A DNA stretch of 64,000 nt from Emticicia sp037153985 (GTDB lineage Bacteria > Bacteroidota > Bacteroidia > Cytophagales > Spirosomataceae). Below the pieces are notes generated by a model. That model was not told the origin of the DNA. It saw only the letters and a list, made by a program, of their open reading frames with translations, and did not search any database. The stretch spans positions 1-64,000 of the forward strand of contig NZ_JBBAYI010000004.1 in assembly GCF_037153985.1 (NCBI RefSeq), written 5' to 3'. This document shows, piece by piece, positions 55,890 through 64,000 of this stretch (position 1 is its first letter; every line of letters begins with the position of its first letter). The position numbers and the translations under genes are program-made.

Positions 55890-56227
55890 CTTTTGCTTTT
55901 GTCTTTATTTAAGATACCCCTATTTTCCCCCTCCCTTCGACCCCCGAAAAACCCCCATTAATTTAGCCTTAACCCGTAAGAACCATCAGCTTTGCCCACT
56001 GGCTAAGCGTTCAAATATTAAAGTCAGATATCCTAAAATCAATACTGACTATTGTGAACCCTTTATTGTAGAAATACAACAGTCAAAGTAGATAGAATTG
56101 AGATTTCTAACCTATCCCAACAAATTATCTTTCTTGATGGATGAAATCAAATAGAAACAAATTTTCCTCTTAAAACTTGATAGTCTGAACAATCAATCCT
56201 AATATTGAATAACAAAACAACCTGCTG

Positions 56228-57037
56228 ATGCGATTTAGATTGACGTTACGACCTCAAACCTCCCGACAGAAACTTACACTTAATTATAATTATCCGTTTT
56301 CAAGTCGGGTATATGCCCATATTCATGAATCTGATGCTGATTATTCTGCTTTTCTGCACCAGCATGGGTATCAGCTGCAGAATTCGGCCAAGACTTTTAA
56401 GCACTTCACTTTTTCAAAATTCGACATACCGCACAAAGCCAGACCTATTGAAAAGGGTGAGGATTTTATTCTGCTTTCTGACCAACCTATATACATTACA
56501 GTTTCATTCTTTATTGATAAAGCTGCCGAGGATTTTATTGTCGGGTTTTTCAAAAATCAGCGCATCAGTATTTATAATAAAAAATATCAGGCAGATTTCG
56601 TGATAGAGTCTGTTGAGTCATTGGCGATACCTCTTGCGGATGCTACTACAAAGCGATATAGAGCTACCTCACCTATGGTGATTGCTGAGAAACGCGCCGA
56701 CGGCAATGATGACTATCTACCGCCTACTGATCCCAAATTTGCCCGATATTTTGCCATTAATCTGCTCGACAAATATGAGTCTGTTTATGGTAAAGGCATA
56801 CAAATGGATAATACCAGCCTCGAAAAGCTCATCAATTTTAAACTGGTTGACACGGATAAGATGCGGTCGAAACTGATTGCCATCAAGCAGGGCCGGGACG
56901 ATGAAACCAGAATAAGGGGCTATGAAAACTTTGTTTTTGAGCTGAATGCCCCTCCACAGATAGTAGAAGTAGGCTTTTACGGCGGTTTTGGCAAATTTAC
57001 CTCGTCGGCAGGGATGGGGTTTTGTGACATACTATAA
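56228..57037 (+). CDS. cas6: Cas6 endoribonuclease (classical form)
   Basis: This 269-residue protein is a classical Cas6: the start MRFRLTLRP, then YNYPFSSRVYAHIHESDADYSAFLHQHGYQ with the histidine-bearing helix, and the C-terminal glycine-rich loop FYGGFGKFTSSAGMGFCDIL. Cas6 cuts the CRISPR precursor transcript at its repeats. It is 11 bases before the WYL gene and probably in one transcript with it. Its base composition is close to the chromosome and unlike the second Cas6 at 58045. Confidence 0.88.
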   Translation: MRFRLTLRPQTSRQKLTLNYNYPFSSRVYAHIHESDADYSAFLHQHGYQLQNSAKTFKHFTFSKFDIPHKARPIEKGEDFILLSDQPIYITVSFFIDKAAEDFIVGFFKNQRISIYNKKYQADFVIESVESLAIPLADATTKRYRATSPMVIAEKRADGNDDYLPPTDPKFARYFAINLLDKYESVYGKGIQMDNTSLEKLINFKLVDTDKMRSKLIAIKQGRDDETRIRGYENFVFELNAPPQIVEVGFYGGFGKFTSSAGMGFCDIL

Positions 57038-57048
57038 ACAACAGGCTG

Positions 57049-57972
57049 ATGAACGTTTTTCATGATAATAGCCCCAGAAACAGGCTTCTGAGTGTTCTAA
57101 GAAATTTACTGGAACAACCTTATTACTATAAGATAAAGATGCTGGCTGCCAAATATGGGGTAAGCACCGATTCTATTAAAAATGATTTTGAGGAGCTAAA
57201 GAATGCTTATTTTCTGGTTGAGCACGATAAACAAAATAGGTATGCCATTGCTCCTGGTCAGTCGGCAGAATACCTTGAAGATGTACTGTTTTTTACGGAG
57301 TCAGAGAAGGATTTTTTGTTAACTGCCCTGATTCAGGCCAATGCAACAGATAAACGTCTGGAGAAAATAAGAGCCAAACTAGAAACGATTTATGATGTAT
57401 CAAAACTGGGGAGCAGCCTATTCTCAAAGACTTTTCTTACCAAAGCCAATTTGCTTGAACAGGCCAAAAAACAAAAACGAGTAGTACAATTAGTCAACTA
57501 TCGCTCGACGATGAGCAGTAAGGTAAGTGACCGACTGGTAGAGCCTTTCAACATCAGTATAAAAGAAGATATACTTCATGCTTTTGATTTAGGCAAACAG
57601 GAAATACGGCATTTCAGGATTTCGAGAATTGAGAAGGTAAAAGTATTAGATGCTTCATGGAAGCATCAAGGTAAGCATTATGTGGCTGCCACGGACCCAT
57701 TCAGGATTGTGAGCGACCAGCAGGTGTTTGTGCATCTGAAACTAAAGACGGGAGCCCTGAACGAATTGATAGAACGCTTCCCGTTGGCTCAGGCGTATAT
57801 ACAGCCTTGTGCCGAACAAGATGACTTGTATGATTTTGCCTGCAAAGTGAATGATAAATTCTTGGGGCTGGCCAATTTTATTCTTGGGTACTATGCACAC
57901 ATTGAGGCGATTATTGAGCCGGAATCATTGATTGAACATATAAGGAGGAAGAGTAGGGAGATAAGATTTTAG
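57049..57972 (+). CDS. WYL-domain transcriptional regulator
   Basis: This 307-residue protein has an N-terminal winged helix (RNRLLSVLRNLLEQPYYYKIKMLAAKYGVSTDSIKNDFEEL), a WYL domain in the middle (VVQLVNYRSTMSSKVSDRLVEPFNI, HFRISRIEKVKVLD) and a WCX-like C-terminus. WYL proteins sense ligands, including nucleotides, and control many defence loci. It lies between the two cas6 genes and so could control either part of the locus. Confidence 0.85.
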   Translation: MNVFHDNSPRNRLLSVLRNLLEQPYYYKIKMLAAKYGVSTDSIKNDFEELKNAYFLVEHDKQNRYAIAPGQSAEYLEDVLFFTESEKDFLLTALIQANATDKRLEKIRAKLETIYDVSKLGSSLFSKTFLTKANLLEQAKKQKRVVQLVNYRSTMSSKVSDRLVEPFNISIKEDILHAFDLGKQEIRHFRISRIEKVKVLDASWKHQGKHYVAATDPFRIVSDQQVFVHLKLKTGALNELIERFPLAQAYIQPCAEQDDLYDFACKVNDKFLGLANFILGYYAHIEAIIEPESLIEHIRRKSREIRF

Positions 57973-57995
57973 TTTTTTTAGTGGTGGGGTAAATA

Positions 57996-58021
57996 TTGCC
58001 CTAGTTAGGGGTTTAGGTTTG
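57996..58021 (+). promoter_or_regulatory. Promoter-like element before the second cas6
   Basis: TAGGTTTG (58014-58021) matches TAnnTTTG; TTG at 57996-57998 is 15 bases away, slightly short. It lies 24 bases before the cas6 start, inside a 72-base gap after the WYL gene. Confidence 0.4.
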
Positions 58022-58044
58022 GAACATAAAAATTATTTATAATC

Positions 58045-58710
58045 ATGAGATTACACATTCACCTATCAAGAAATAAAGAGGTAGTACCTTTTAACTACCA
58101 AGAACGGCAAGTTAGTAAACTGCACTATTGGCTAGGCAAAAATGAAATTCATAACAAACAATCTCTTTATTCATTCTCATGGCTTAAAAATGGGGAGCAA
58201 AGAGGGGAAAAAGGGCTTATGTTTACTAATGGTAGCCAGTATTTTATTAGCTGTTTTGATAATAATCTTATTAAACAGATTATTAAAAGCATTCAAGCAG
58301 ATAACGATTTTGGATGGGGTATGAAGATTATTTCTTTAAGCCTTGAGAAAGAACCAACATTTAATACTGAACATTCTTTTTCTGTTGGTAGTCCTGTTTT
58401 TATTAAACGGCTTCAATTGGAAAGTAAAAACTCTAAGTTTTACTTCTATAACGATATTGAAGCTAATCTTTTTCTAACGCAGACACTTACTAATAAACTC
58501 AAACAAGCTGGCCTTCCAAGTAGTGATATTGAAGTAAGATTTGATGAATCTTTTCCCAATCCGCACATTAAAGGTTGCATGTATAAGGGAGTTAAAAATA
58601 AAGGTTCAATTTGTCCAATAATTATAAAAGGTACACCAGAACAACTTGCTTTTGCTTGGAATGTAGGTGTTGGCAATTCAACAGGGATTGGTTTTGGCTC
58701 ATTAATCTAA
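58045..58710 (+). CDS. cas6: Second Cas6 endoribonuclease (short form)
   Basis: This 221-residue protein starts MRLHIHLSRNKEVVPFNYQE, continues KLHYWLGKNEIHNKQSLYSFSWL and ends AWNVGVGNSTGIGFGSLI, the glycine-rich Cas6 loop. It is of the short form seen in Bacteroidota loci with compact effectors and is not closely related to the first Cas6. Codon use is AT-rich like that of the following genes. It is 12 bases from cas5, so it belongs to the effector operon. Confidence 0.85.
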   Translation: MRLHIHLSRNKEVVPFNYQERQVSKLHYWLGKNEIHNKQSLYSFSWLKNGEQRGEKGLMFTNGSQYFISCFDNNLIKQIIKSIQADNDFGWGMKIISLSLEKEPTFNTEHSFSVGSPVFIKRLQLESKNSKFYFYNDIEANLFLTQTLTNKLKQAGLPSSDIEVRFDESFPNPHIKGCMYKGVKNKGSICPIIIKGTPEQLAFAWNVGVGNSTGIGFGSLI

Positions 58711-58721
58711 AAATTAAGCTT

Positions 58722-59303
58722 ATGGAAAAATATTATGTAGTAAAATATAGTGGACAATTCGGATTTATAAAGCCGTGGACTGCGGTAAGAGATAGCGAAA
58801 CTTTCTCTCAGCAATTTTTAACACCATCTATTGTGGAGGGAATAGAGAAGAAGTTGTTTCCGGAGTTGCTTGCTGAAAAATATAATGGAAAAATTGAGAA
58901 AATAAAACGTTATCGACTCAACTATCAAGGACTTGATATTCAACAAGAAAGGACTTGGTCCAAAGGCGGATTTACTGCAAATAAAGAAAAAGGTATTTGG
59001 AAAACCAATTTAGGGATTTTAAATAGAGGCGTTATGCTTAATCCTAATTTGTATTTGGCTTTTGATAATAGGGATGATGCCTTAACTGCACTATCACAAA
59101 CCGTTTGTCTGTGTCGAAATGAAGATTTGTTGTTTCCTATCGAACTTTTGGAATTTAGCAGTATAGAATTTGATGAAATTGAAGGATTTGAACTTGTTTT
59201 TACAGATGTAGAAAATGGGTTTAAAGTAGGACACAATCGTTATAATAATGCTACGGAAATGTTTGGAGAATTAAGAGTATTTGGAAACCCTATTAGAAGT
59301 TAA
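58722..59303 (+). CDS. cas5: Cas5
   Basis: This 193-residue protein starts at ATG 58722 (MEKYYVVKYSGQFGFIKPWTAVRDSETFSQQFLTPS), a Cas5 RAMP N-terminus with the FIKPWT strand that resembles the PGING-subtype Cas5. Cas5 caps the 5' handle of the crRNA in Cascade. The longer frame upstream overlaps cas6 and is not used. It ends one base before cas3 begins. Confidence 0.82.
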   Translation: MEKYYVVKYSGQFGFIKPWTAVRDSETFSQQFLTPSIVEGIEKKLFPELLAEKYNGKIEKIKRYRLNYQGLDIQQERTWSKGGFTANKEKGIWKTNLGILNRGVMLNPNLYLAFDNRDDALTALSQTVCLCRNEDLLFPIELLEFSSIEFDEIEGFELVFTDVENGFKVGHNRYNNATEMFGELRVFGNPIRS

Positions 59304-59304
59304 T

Positions 59305-61473
59305 ATGCTACCTCTCAACAAAATATTGGCTAAAAGTATCAATTATGGGAGTTTAACATTATTGGAGCATACCCAACAAGTATCTAAAGCCATAGAGTTA
59401 TTTGCTCAAAAATATGCCTTCAATTTTGATGTTGAAATTGCTAAAAAAGGAGCTATATTACATGATTTGGGGAAGGCACATCCACATTTTCAAAGAAAAA
59501 TCAATAAAATAAATGGTACTACCCTTGTTGAAAATAGAGAATGGGATTTTACACATCGCCACGAAATATCATCTTTGGCTTTTTTACCATGTTTTCCTTC
59601 CTATGAATGGGATTCTTTGATTGATTTAGTCGTTGCTCATCATAAATCAATTCAAGATGACCCAACAGGAAGAGGAATTTTAGATTTAATGCAAAAAGAA
59701 GGTGATGAAATGATTGATAATCATTTAAAAGATTGGGAAATCTGGTATCCTTATGGGATTCAAATTTTACAGTATTTTCAATTGCCTACAGTTGCTATTT
59801 CAAGAAAAGATGCAGAAAACGCTATTCTTTATGCTGTCAAGTATTGCAAAAAGAAAAGTTTTAATTTTTCTCCTGCGCGTGGTTTGTTAAAATCTGCCGA
59901 CCATTTTGCCTCCGCATTTATGCATTCGACAGAAGAAAAATTAAAACCACTTTTTGAGAGACCAGATTTAGCTTATTATCATGATGAAAAGCGAAAAAGT
60001 GATATTTATCCACTTTCTCAAATTTCAACTAATGATTCTCGAAGACATACTTTAGTTGTTGCCTCAACAGGTGCGGGTAAAACTGATTTTCTTTTGCGTA
60101 GATGCTATGGGCGAGTTTTTTATACTCTCCCATTTCAAGCAAGTATTAATGCTATGTGGGAACGTATATGCAAAACAGTACCCAATAAAGACATTCGTTT
60201 ACTTCATGCTACCTCTAAAATAATAGCTAGAGGAAAAATTGATGAACAAATTTTACAGCCTTTGGCAGGTTCAGCAATTAAAGTGCTTACTCCGCACCAA
60301 TTAGCCGCTATTATCTTTGGTACTTCTGGTTTTGAAACTATGATTTTAGATTTAGAGGGGACTGATGTAATCCTGGATGAGATTCATACATATTCTGACT
60401 ATTCAAGAAGCATGGTGTTAGAAATTGTAAAGACCTTACTAAGATTTAATTGCAGAATTCATATTGGTACTGCTACAATGCCAAGTATTTTATATAACGA
60501 ACTTAAGAAGATTTTAGGGGGTGAAGATAATGTTTATGAAGTAAAACTATCTGATGAAATCTTAGATACATTTAATAGACATCAAGTATCAAAAATTGAA
60601 AATGAAGATATCATTCCTGATATTCTAAGCAAAGCTTTTGACGATAAAGAAAAGGTTTTGATGGTTTATAACACCATTAATAAAGCACAAGACGCTTATA
60701 TGGATTTTAAGAAAAAATTTCCTGCAATAGATATGATGCTAATTCATAGCCGATTTAGAAGAGGTGATAGAGTTGATTTAGAAACCCGGCTGAAAACTGA
60801 ATTTAATGGAGACGGTAGTGAAATATATGGAAATGGTTTAACGCCTTGTCTGGTAATCTCTACCCAAGTTGTAGAAGTAAGTCTTGATATAAGTTTCGAT
60901 AGAATGATAACGCAAGCTGCCCCGTTAGATGGACTTATACAGAGATTTGGGCGGGTAAACAGGAAACGAAGCAAAGACACTATTGGAAAATATAAACCTG
61001 TGCATGTAATAAAACCCATTGGTAATGTTTTGCCCTATAAGATGGAGATAGTTAGAGCAAGTTATGAGCAACTTCCAGATAATTTTGATGTACTTGAAGA
61101 ACACACACTACAAAAAAAAATTGATGAAGTATTCCCTTCATTAGATTTAAAGGCAATAGAAACACACCTTATTTATAGAGATAATGGCTATACTATTAAA
61201 GAATTGACAAATTATAAAAAAGCTGTGATTGTTGAGGCATTGGAAATTGAAAGTGCTACTTGTATTCTGGAGTGTGATAGAGATAAATACCTAACTGCTA
61301 ACTGGGAAGAACGAATTATGATGGAAATACCAGTGAATTACAAAACTATTACAAGACAAAAAATGAAATACGAACAGTTAGAAATTGGTGCTTACCCATT
61401 TGTAGTACCACAGGAAGAAGAAATGTATAAAATATTAGGCTTACAATTAGTCGAACATAATCCCTTTTTATAG
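59305..61473 (+). CDS. cas3: Cas3 (HD nuclease-helicase fusion)
   Basis: This 722-residue protein starts at ATG 59305. The HD nuclease domain is N-terminal, with H22 in LLEHTQQV, HD at 53-54 in ILHDLGKAHPHF, and later histidines in THRHEISSLA and VVAHHKSI. The helicase has Walker A ASTGAGKTD, DEIH in VILDEIHTYSDY, STQVVEVSLDISFD and the arginine-finger motif RFGRVNRKR. It shreds target DNA after Cascade binding. All catalytic motifs are present. The order HD-helicase is the usual one for I-B-like systems. Confidence 0.93.
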   Translation: MLPLNKILAKSINYGSLTLLEHTQQVSKAIELFAQKYAFNFDVEIAKKGAILHDLGKAHPHFQRKINKINGTTLVENREWDFTHRHEISSLAFLPCFPSYEWDSLIDLVVAHHKSIQDDPTGRGILDLMQKEGDEMIDNHLKDWEIWYPYGIQILQYFQLPTVAISRKDAENAILYAVKYCKKKSFNFSPARGLLKSADHFASAFMHSTEEKLKPLFERPDLAYYHDEKRKSDIYPLSQISTNDSRRHTLVVASTGAGKTDFLLRRCYGRVFYTLPFQASINAMWERICKTVPNKDIRLLHATSKIIARGKIDEQILQPLAGSAIKVLTPHQLAAIIFGTSGFETMILDLEGTDVILDEIHTYSDYSRSMVLEIVKTLLRFNCRIHIGTATMPSILYNELKKILGGEDNVYEVKLSDEILDTFNRHQVSKIENEDIIPDILSKAFDDKEKVLMVYNTINKAQDAYMDFKKKFPAIDMMLIHSRFRRGDRVDLETRLKTEFNGDGSEIYGNGLTPCLVISTQVVEVSLDISFDRMITQAAPLDGLIQRFGRVNRKRSKDTIGKYKPVHVIKPIGNVLPYKMEIVRASYEQLPDNFDVLEEHTLQKKIDEVFPSLDLKAIETHLIYRDNGYTIKELTNYKKAVIVEALEIESATCILECDRDKYLTANWEERIMMEIPVNYKTITRQKMKYEQLEIGAYPFVVPQEEEMYKILGLQLVEHNPFL

Positions 61474-61475
61474 AT

Positions 61476-62801
61476 ATGTATACAAGTTATATCGGCAAAA
61501 AATTTCTGAGACTATATAAAGAAAAAGAAAAGAAAACTCAGGATTATTCTGCAAAGCAATTTTTTGATGAAGTATTTTTTCCTTTGTTTTTTGACAGTGA
61601 AAGACATTTGATGCATGTGCATGGCTCAACTTTCTTTCAAGCAGTTAGCAAGAACCAACTTGCTAATGATGAAAAAGAATCAATATTTAGATTGAATCGA
61701 TTAAGAGAGGATATTAGAAATAATAAAATCAGTGGTTCAACTTACGTTGGCTATGCTGCAGGAGCAGTAACTGCTACTACATCAGGGCAAGTTACAAACT
61801 CATATCATTCACCTAATGAAGAAGAAATTTATTCCTCATGGATTGGACAAGCATTAGGAATTGGCGTAAGTGGCGGATTTGTTATGCTTTTACAAGAAGA
61901 AGAAATATTATTTTCTCTCTTTGAAGGGTGGAAATATTATAGACAATATCTGAATCAAACTCCAAATGTAAAAGATAAGCAAATTGAGACATGGAATGGA
62001 CAATGGGTAACTCACCTATTTAGTGATGATTTCAACAAAGACAGACCTCTTGATGGATTCTCTGTAGAAATATCAGAAGTACAAGGTAATATGGCTATCC
62101 CTACTAAATCATGGTCGATGGTAATATTCTCTTTAACAAAACGATTTCATGGAGAAATCACTGCTTATGCATACAATCTTTCTCAAACTAACACCACTTT
62201 AGGTTTTATCAATATTTATCTACCTGAAGTCGAATACCTGTACGAGTTAAATGATAAAATATTCCTTAATAAAAGTGAGGTTATTTTAAATCGGAAACAG
62301 ATAAGTGAATTAGAGACATTTTACAATTTCAAAAGTGCCTGCAAAATAGGAACAATAGGGTTAAAAGCACTAGAGCCAAGAGGTCTGCGTGAATTTATGC
62401 CCAAAGGTTCTGTTGATTTTGCTCAGGGTAAAGAATTTAAATTTTCAGACAAAAATTCATTTCAAATTTTTCAACTATATCAAATTTGGATTACGGCAAT
62501 GTTGAACAAAACAGAATTATTACAACTAGCCTCAGATGTGGCTAAGACACTGATTGATTTAGAATCAAATCAAAGTGGCAGAGAACAAACAAAAACAACG
62601 CAAAATCGTACATCAAAAGAAATAATGGAGACGAGAACTATTAAAGACTTTATTGATGGATTAGTCGATATTATAAGTAAAGAAAATGGAGACACTTTTA
62701 AAGACGTTGTAGTACAGATATTGAAAATGCCATCTGATAACTTTCCACTGTTTAATACACTTATCAGATTTGAGTACTATTATCAAAAAACAAAAATTTA
62801 A
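61476..62801 (+). CDS. cas8: Cas8 (compact, PGING/Csp2-like)
   Basis: This 441-residue protein begins MYTSYIGKKFLRLYKEKEKKT and contains GSTYVGYAAGAVTATTSGQV and GIGVSGGFVMLLQEEEI. It lacks the zinc-ribbon cysteines of many Cas8b proteins (only one Cys is seen). Its position, size and helical C-terminus fit the small Cas8 of PGING-type I-B loci (Csp2 group); the name rests on context more than on motifs. It is the large subunit that should recognise the PAM. It follows cas3 by two bases. Confidence 0.72.
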   Translation: MYTSYIGKKFLRLYKEKEKKTQDYSAKQFFDEVFFPLFFDSERHLMHVHGSTFFQAVSKNQLANDEKESIFRLNRLREDIRNNKISGSTYVGYAAGAVTATTSGQVTNSYHSPNEEEIYSSWIGQALGIGVSGGFVMLLQEEEILFSLFEGWKYYRQYLNQTPNVKDKQIETWNGQWVTHLFSDDFNKDRPLDGFSVEISEVQGNMAIPTKSWSMVIFSLTKRFHGEITAYAYNLSQTNTTLGFINIYLPEVEYLYELNDKIFLNKSEVILNRKQISELETFYNFKSACKIGTIGLKALEPRGLREFMPKGSVDFAQGKEFKFSDKNSFQIFQLYQIWITAMLNKTELLQLASDVAKTLIDLESNQSGREQTKTTQNRTSKEIMETRTIKDFIDGLVDIISKENGDTFKDVVVQILKMPSDNFPLFNTLIRFEYYYQKTKI

Positions 62802-62815
62802 AATTAAAAAAAGAT

Positions 62816-63883
62816 ATGAAACCATTTATTTATCTAAGAGGCTTACGCCATGCTGAGCATACTGTTTTTGCTGTTAATGAAGGACAAAAGTATTATATCG
62901 ATCCACAATTTGGAAAAAGAATGGCATACTCAAGTGGGCAACAAGTAAAACGTTCTATAATTGAGGCATTAGAGTTGCCATTTGCTGCTATGACTTTCAA
63001 TTGGGAAATTGATAAAAAAGATAATAAAGCAAGCCAAAAAGAACCACATTCACCTTGTGACCCATCTTTCGCAGACCAACTATTGGGAGGTTTTATGAAA
63101 GCTGAAAGCGGTAGTTTCACAGTAAAAAGACGTAGCCCTTTGTCTATTTCAGCTATGAGGCCTTTACATCCTTTGCTTGGTGGTGTGGAATATCCAACAG
63201 AGAATTTGACATTTGACAGGACTTCTCATCCTGAACATCACAAGGTTGAGGTTTACTGGTTTGAAAATAAAAAAAGAGGATCAAAATTATCTGATGAAGA
63301 ACTGAATAACTGGTTGACTTCCAACCACCGTTCATTGCCAAATAGAGCTTTTATTCAAGACCAAACACGTGCATCCGGTTTATTTAGCTATGACATTGCT
63401 ATTGATTTGCGTACGTTATTTTGTGTTTCTACTAATAAACTGGAACCTGAATTGTTTCCTGAAATCGAAGCAAAATTAAGAGAACAAGGTTGGGTAGAAG
63501 GTAAAAATATTTTTGGCAATTGCTTGATATGTCCAAAAGAGAAAAGAGAGGAAATTATTCCAAAATTAGCAAGCGCTTTAATTAACTGGAGAATAACATC
63601 AAATCAAGCTCGTACATTTAGCTTAATGGAAACTGTCGCGTTAGCCATTAGTGATAATGCAAATCAAATTGCTTATGCCATACGAGGAGAGTTGCGAGAT
63701 GACCGAGAAAGGCCAACTGCTGTACCAAAAATTGATGAAACAACTAAAGCAGATATTTTTGTCACTCCAATTGCTTCAAGTTACATTGCTGGTTCAATTG
63801 GGAGTGCAGATGCCCTCGAAAAAGCAGAGGAGCATTTGGTTAAAATCCTTTCTGAATTTGACTACGAAAATCAAGTTAAATAA
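62816..63883 (+). CDS. cas7: Cas7 (PGING/Csp1-like)
   Basis: This 355-residue protein starts MKPFIYLRGLRHAEHTVFAVNEG and has SSGQQVKRSIIEALE and the RAMP-like KRRSPLSISAMRPLHPLLGG block. It forms the crRNA-binding backbone of Cascade. It is the last gene of the tightly spaced effector operon and is followed by a hairpin before cas4. Confidence 0.8.
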   Translation: MKPFIYLRGLRHAEHTVFAVNEGQKYYIDPQFGKRMAYSSGQQVKRSIIEALELPFAAMTFNWEIDKKDNKASQKEPHSPCDPSFADQLLGGFMKAESGSFTVKRRSPLSISAMRPLHPLLGGVEYPTENLTFDRTSHPEHHKVEVYWFENKKRGSKLSDEELNNWLTSNHRSLPNRAFIQDQTRASGLFSYDIAIDLRTLFCVSTNKLEPELFPEIEAKLREQGWVEGKNIFGNCLICPKEKREEIIPKLASALINWRITSNQARTFSLMETVALAISDNANQIAYAIRGELRDDRERPTAVPKIDETTKADIFVTPIASSYIAGSIGSADALEKAEEHLVKILSEFDYENQVK

Positions 63884-63890
63884 CTAATTC

Positions 63891-63921
63891 AAGGTAAGTT
63901 CTAAAAGACTTACCTTTTCTT
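63891..63921 (+). terminator. Terminator-like hairpin between cas7 and cas4
   Basis: AAGGTAAGT (63891-63899) pairs with ACTTACCTT (63908-63916) around an eight-base loop and runs into TTTCTTT. It separates the effector genes from the adaptation genes. Confidence 0.65.
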
Positions 63922-63926
63922 TAACC

Positions 63927-64000
63927 ATGCCCATCACCGCTACCCTCATCAACTACCTGATGCTTTGCCGTCGGAAGGTCTGGCTGCATGCCCATGGCAT
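63927..64000 (+). CDS. cas4: Cas4, N-terminal fragment
   Basis: Only the first 24 codons are in the window (MPITATLINYLMLCRRKVWL). The pattern I-N-Y-x4-C-x-R-K-x-W-L, with the first Fe-S cysteine, is diagnostic of Cas4, which trims and orients prespacers with Cas1-Cas2. The codon use returns to the GC-richer style of the first cas6. The adaptation genes presumably continue outside the window. Confidence 0.8.
   Translation, partial: MPITATLINYLMLCRRKVWLHAHG

Larger units (their letters stand above)
55299..56227. other. Gene-free stretch before the CRISPR-Cas locus
   Basis: About 930 bases without a credible ORF. It holds two plus-strand hairpin terminators (see 55577-55612 and 55763-55809), five copies of a GTAGAAA-like word in both orientations between 55676 and 55889, and a C-rich part near 55925-55955. 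No CRISPR repeat-spacer array is present. Confidence 0.55.

Noticed and set aside
55299..56227. Possible CRISPR array upstream of the cas genes
   Set aside because: No repeat of 25-40 bases recurs with regular spacers. The TGTAGAAACTTA copies are only 12 bases long and number two in direct orientation.

Overview
The window comes from a Bacteroidota chromosome, most likely of the order Cytophagales (a Spirosoma, Runella, Flectobacillus or Arcicella-like relative). The support is a complete PorP/SprF-gldK-gldL-gldM-gldN block (type IX secretion and gliding), repeated TAnnTTTG promoter elements (best cases at 7919, 22797, 34894 and 53624), a DUF4271-hemD pair, SusD-free Bacteroidota housekeeping genes and a Bacteroidota-type tyrosine integrase. 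The genus is inference.

Layout. (1) 1-4455: the end of one phage tail-collar (MdpB-like) gene followed by six complete paralogues, arranged as a three-gene unit A-B-C repeated twice. (2) 4725-7719: a compact maturation-like cassette made of an HPr-kinase-like protein, a sulfotransferase, a PqqD-like RRE protein and a lasso-type B2 transglutaminase-fold protease. A convergent APS kinase could supply PAPS to the sulfotransferase. No cyclase and no clear precursor are present. (3) 7952-25444: mostly chromosomal genes: a membrane-bound dehydrogenase/HEAT/cytochrome c lipoprotein, an HpaI-like aldolase, smpB, hflX, rnr, an acyl-CoA dehydrogenase, murB and sucD, with a candidate structured RNA near 12980-13200. 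(4) 25531-32729: hemD, PorP/SprF and gldKLMN. (5) 33075-53471: glyA, purS, pssA, an ECF sigma/anti-sigma/adhesin unit, a two-component system, a GH105 hydrolase, thioredoxin, a 50-residue membrane peptide and a membrane Fe-S oxidoreductase. (6) 53664-55298: tRNA-Phe(GAA) with a tyrosine integrase directly downstream whose N-terminus looks frameshifted, and a small glycine-zipper protein. (7) 55299-56227: a gene-free stretch with two strong hairpin terminators and a short repeat. (8) 56228-64000: a type I CRISPR-Cas locus, cas6 - WYL regulator - second cas6 - cas5 - cas3 - cas8 - cas7 - cas4 (cut by the window end).

How the parts work together. The CRISPR locus looks like a mosaic. The outer genes (first cas6, WYL, start of cas4) are GC-richer, like the chromosome. 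The inner block (second cas6 to cas7) is clearly AT-richer, has a promoter-like element in front and a terminator-like hairpin behind, and resembles the compact Porphyromonas gingivalis (PGING) effector set. My reading is that an effector cassette carrying its own Cas6 replaced or invaded an older I-B locus. No CRISPR array lies inside the window; it is probably further downstream beside cas1/cas2.

The two regions most worth follow-up are the collar-array plus maturation cassette at the left end and the mosaic CRISPR locus at the right end. All family calls come from reading motifs; no database search was possible.
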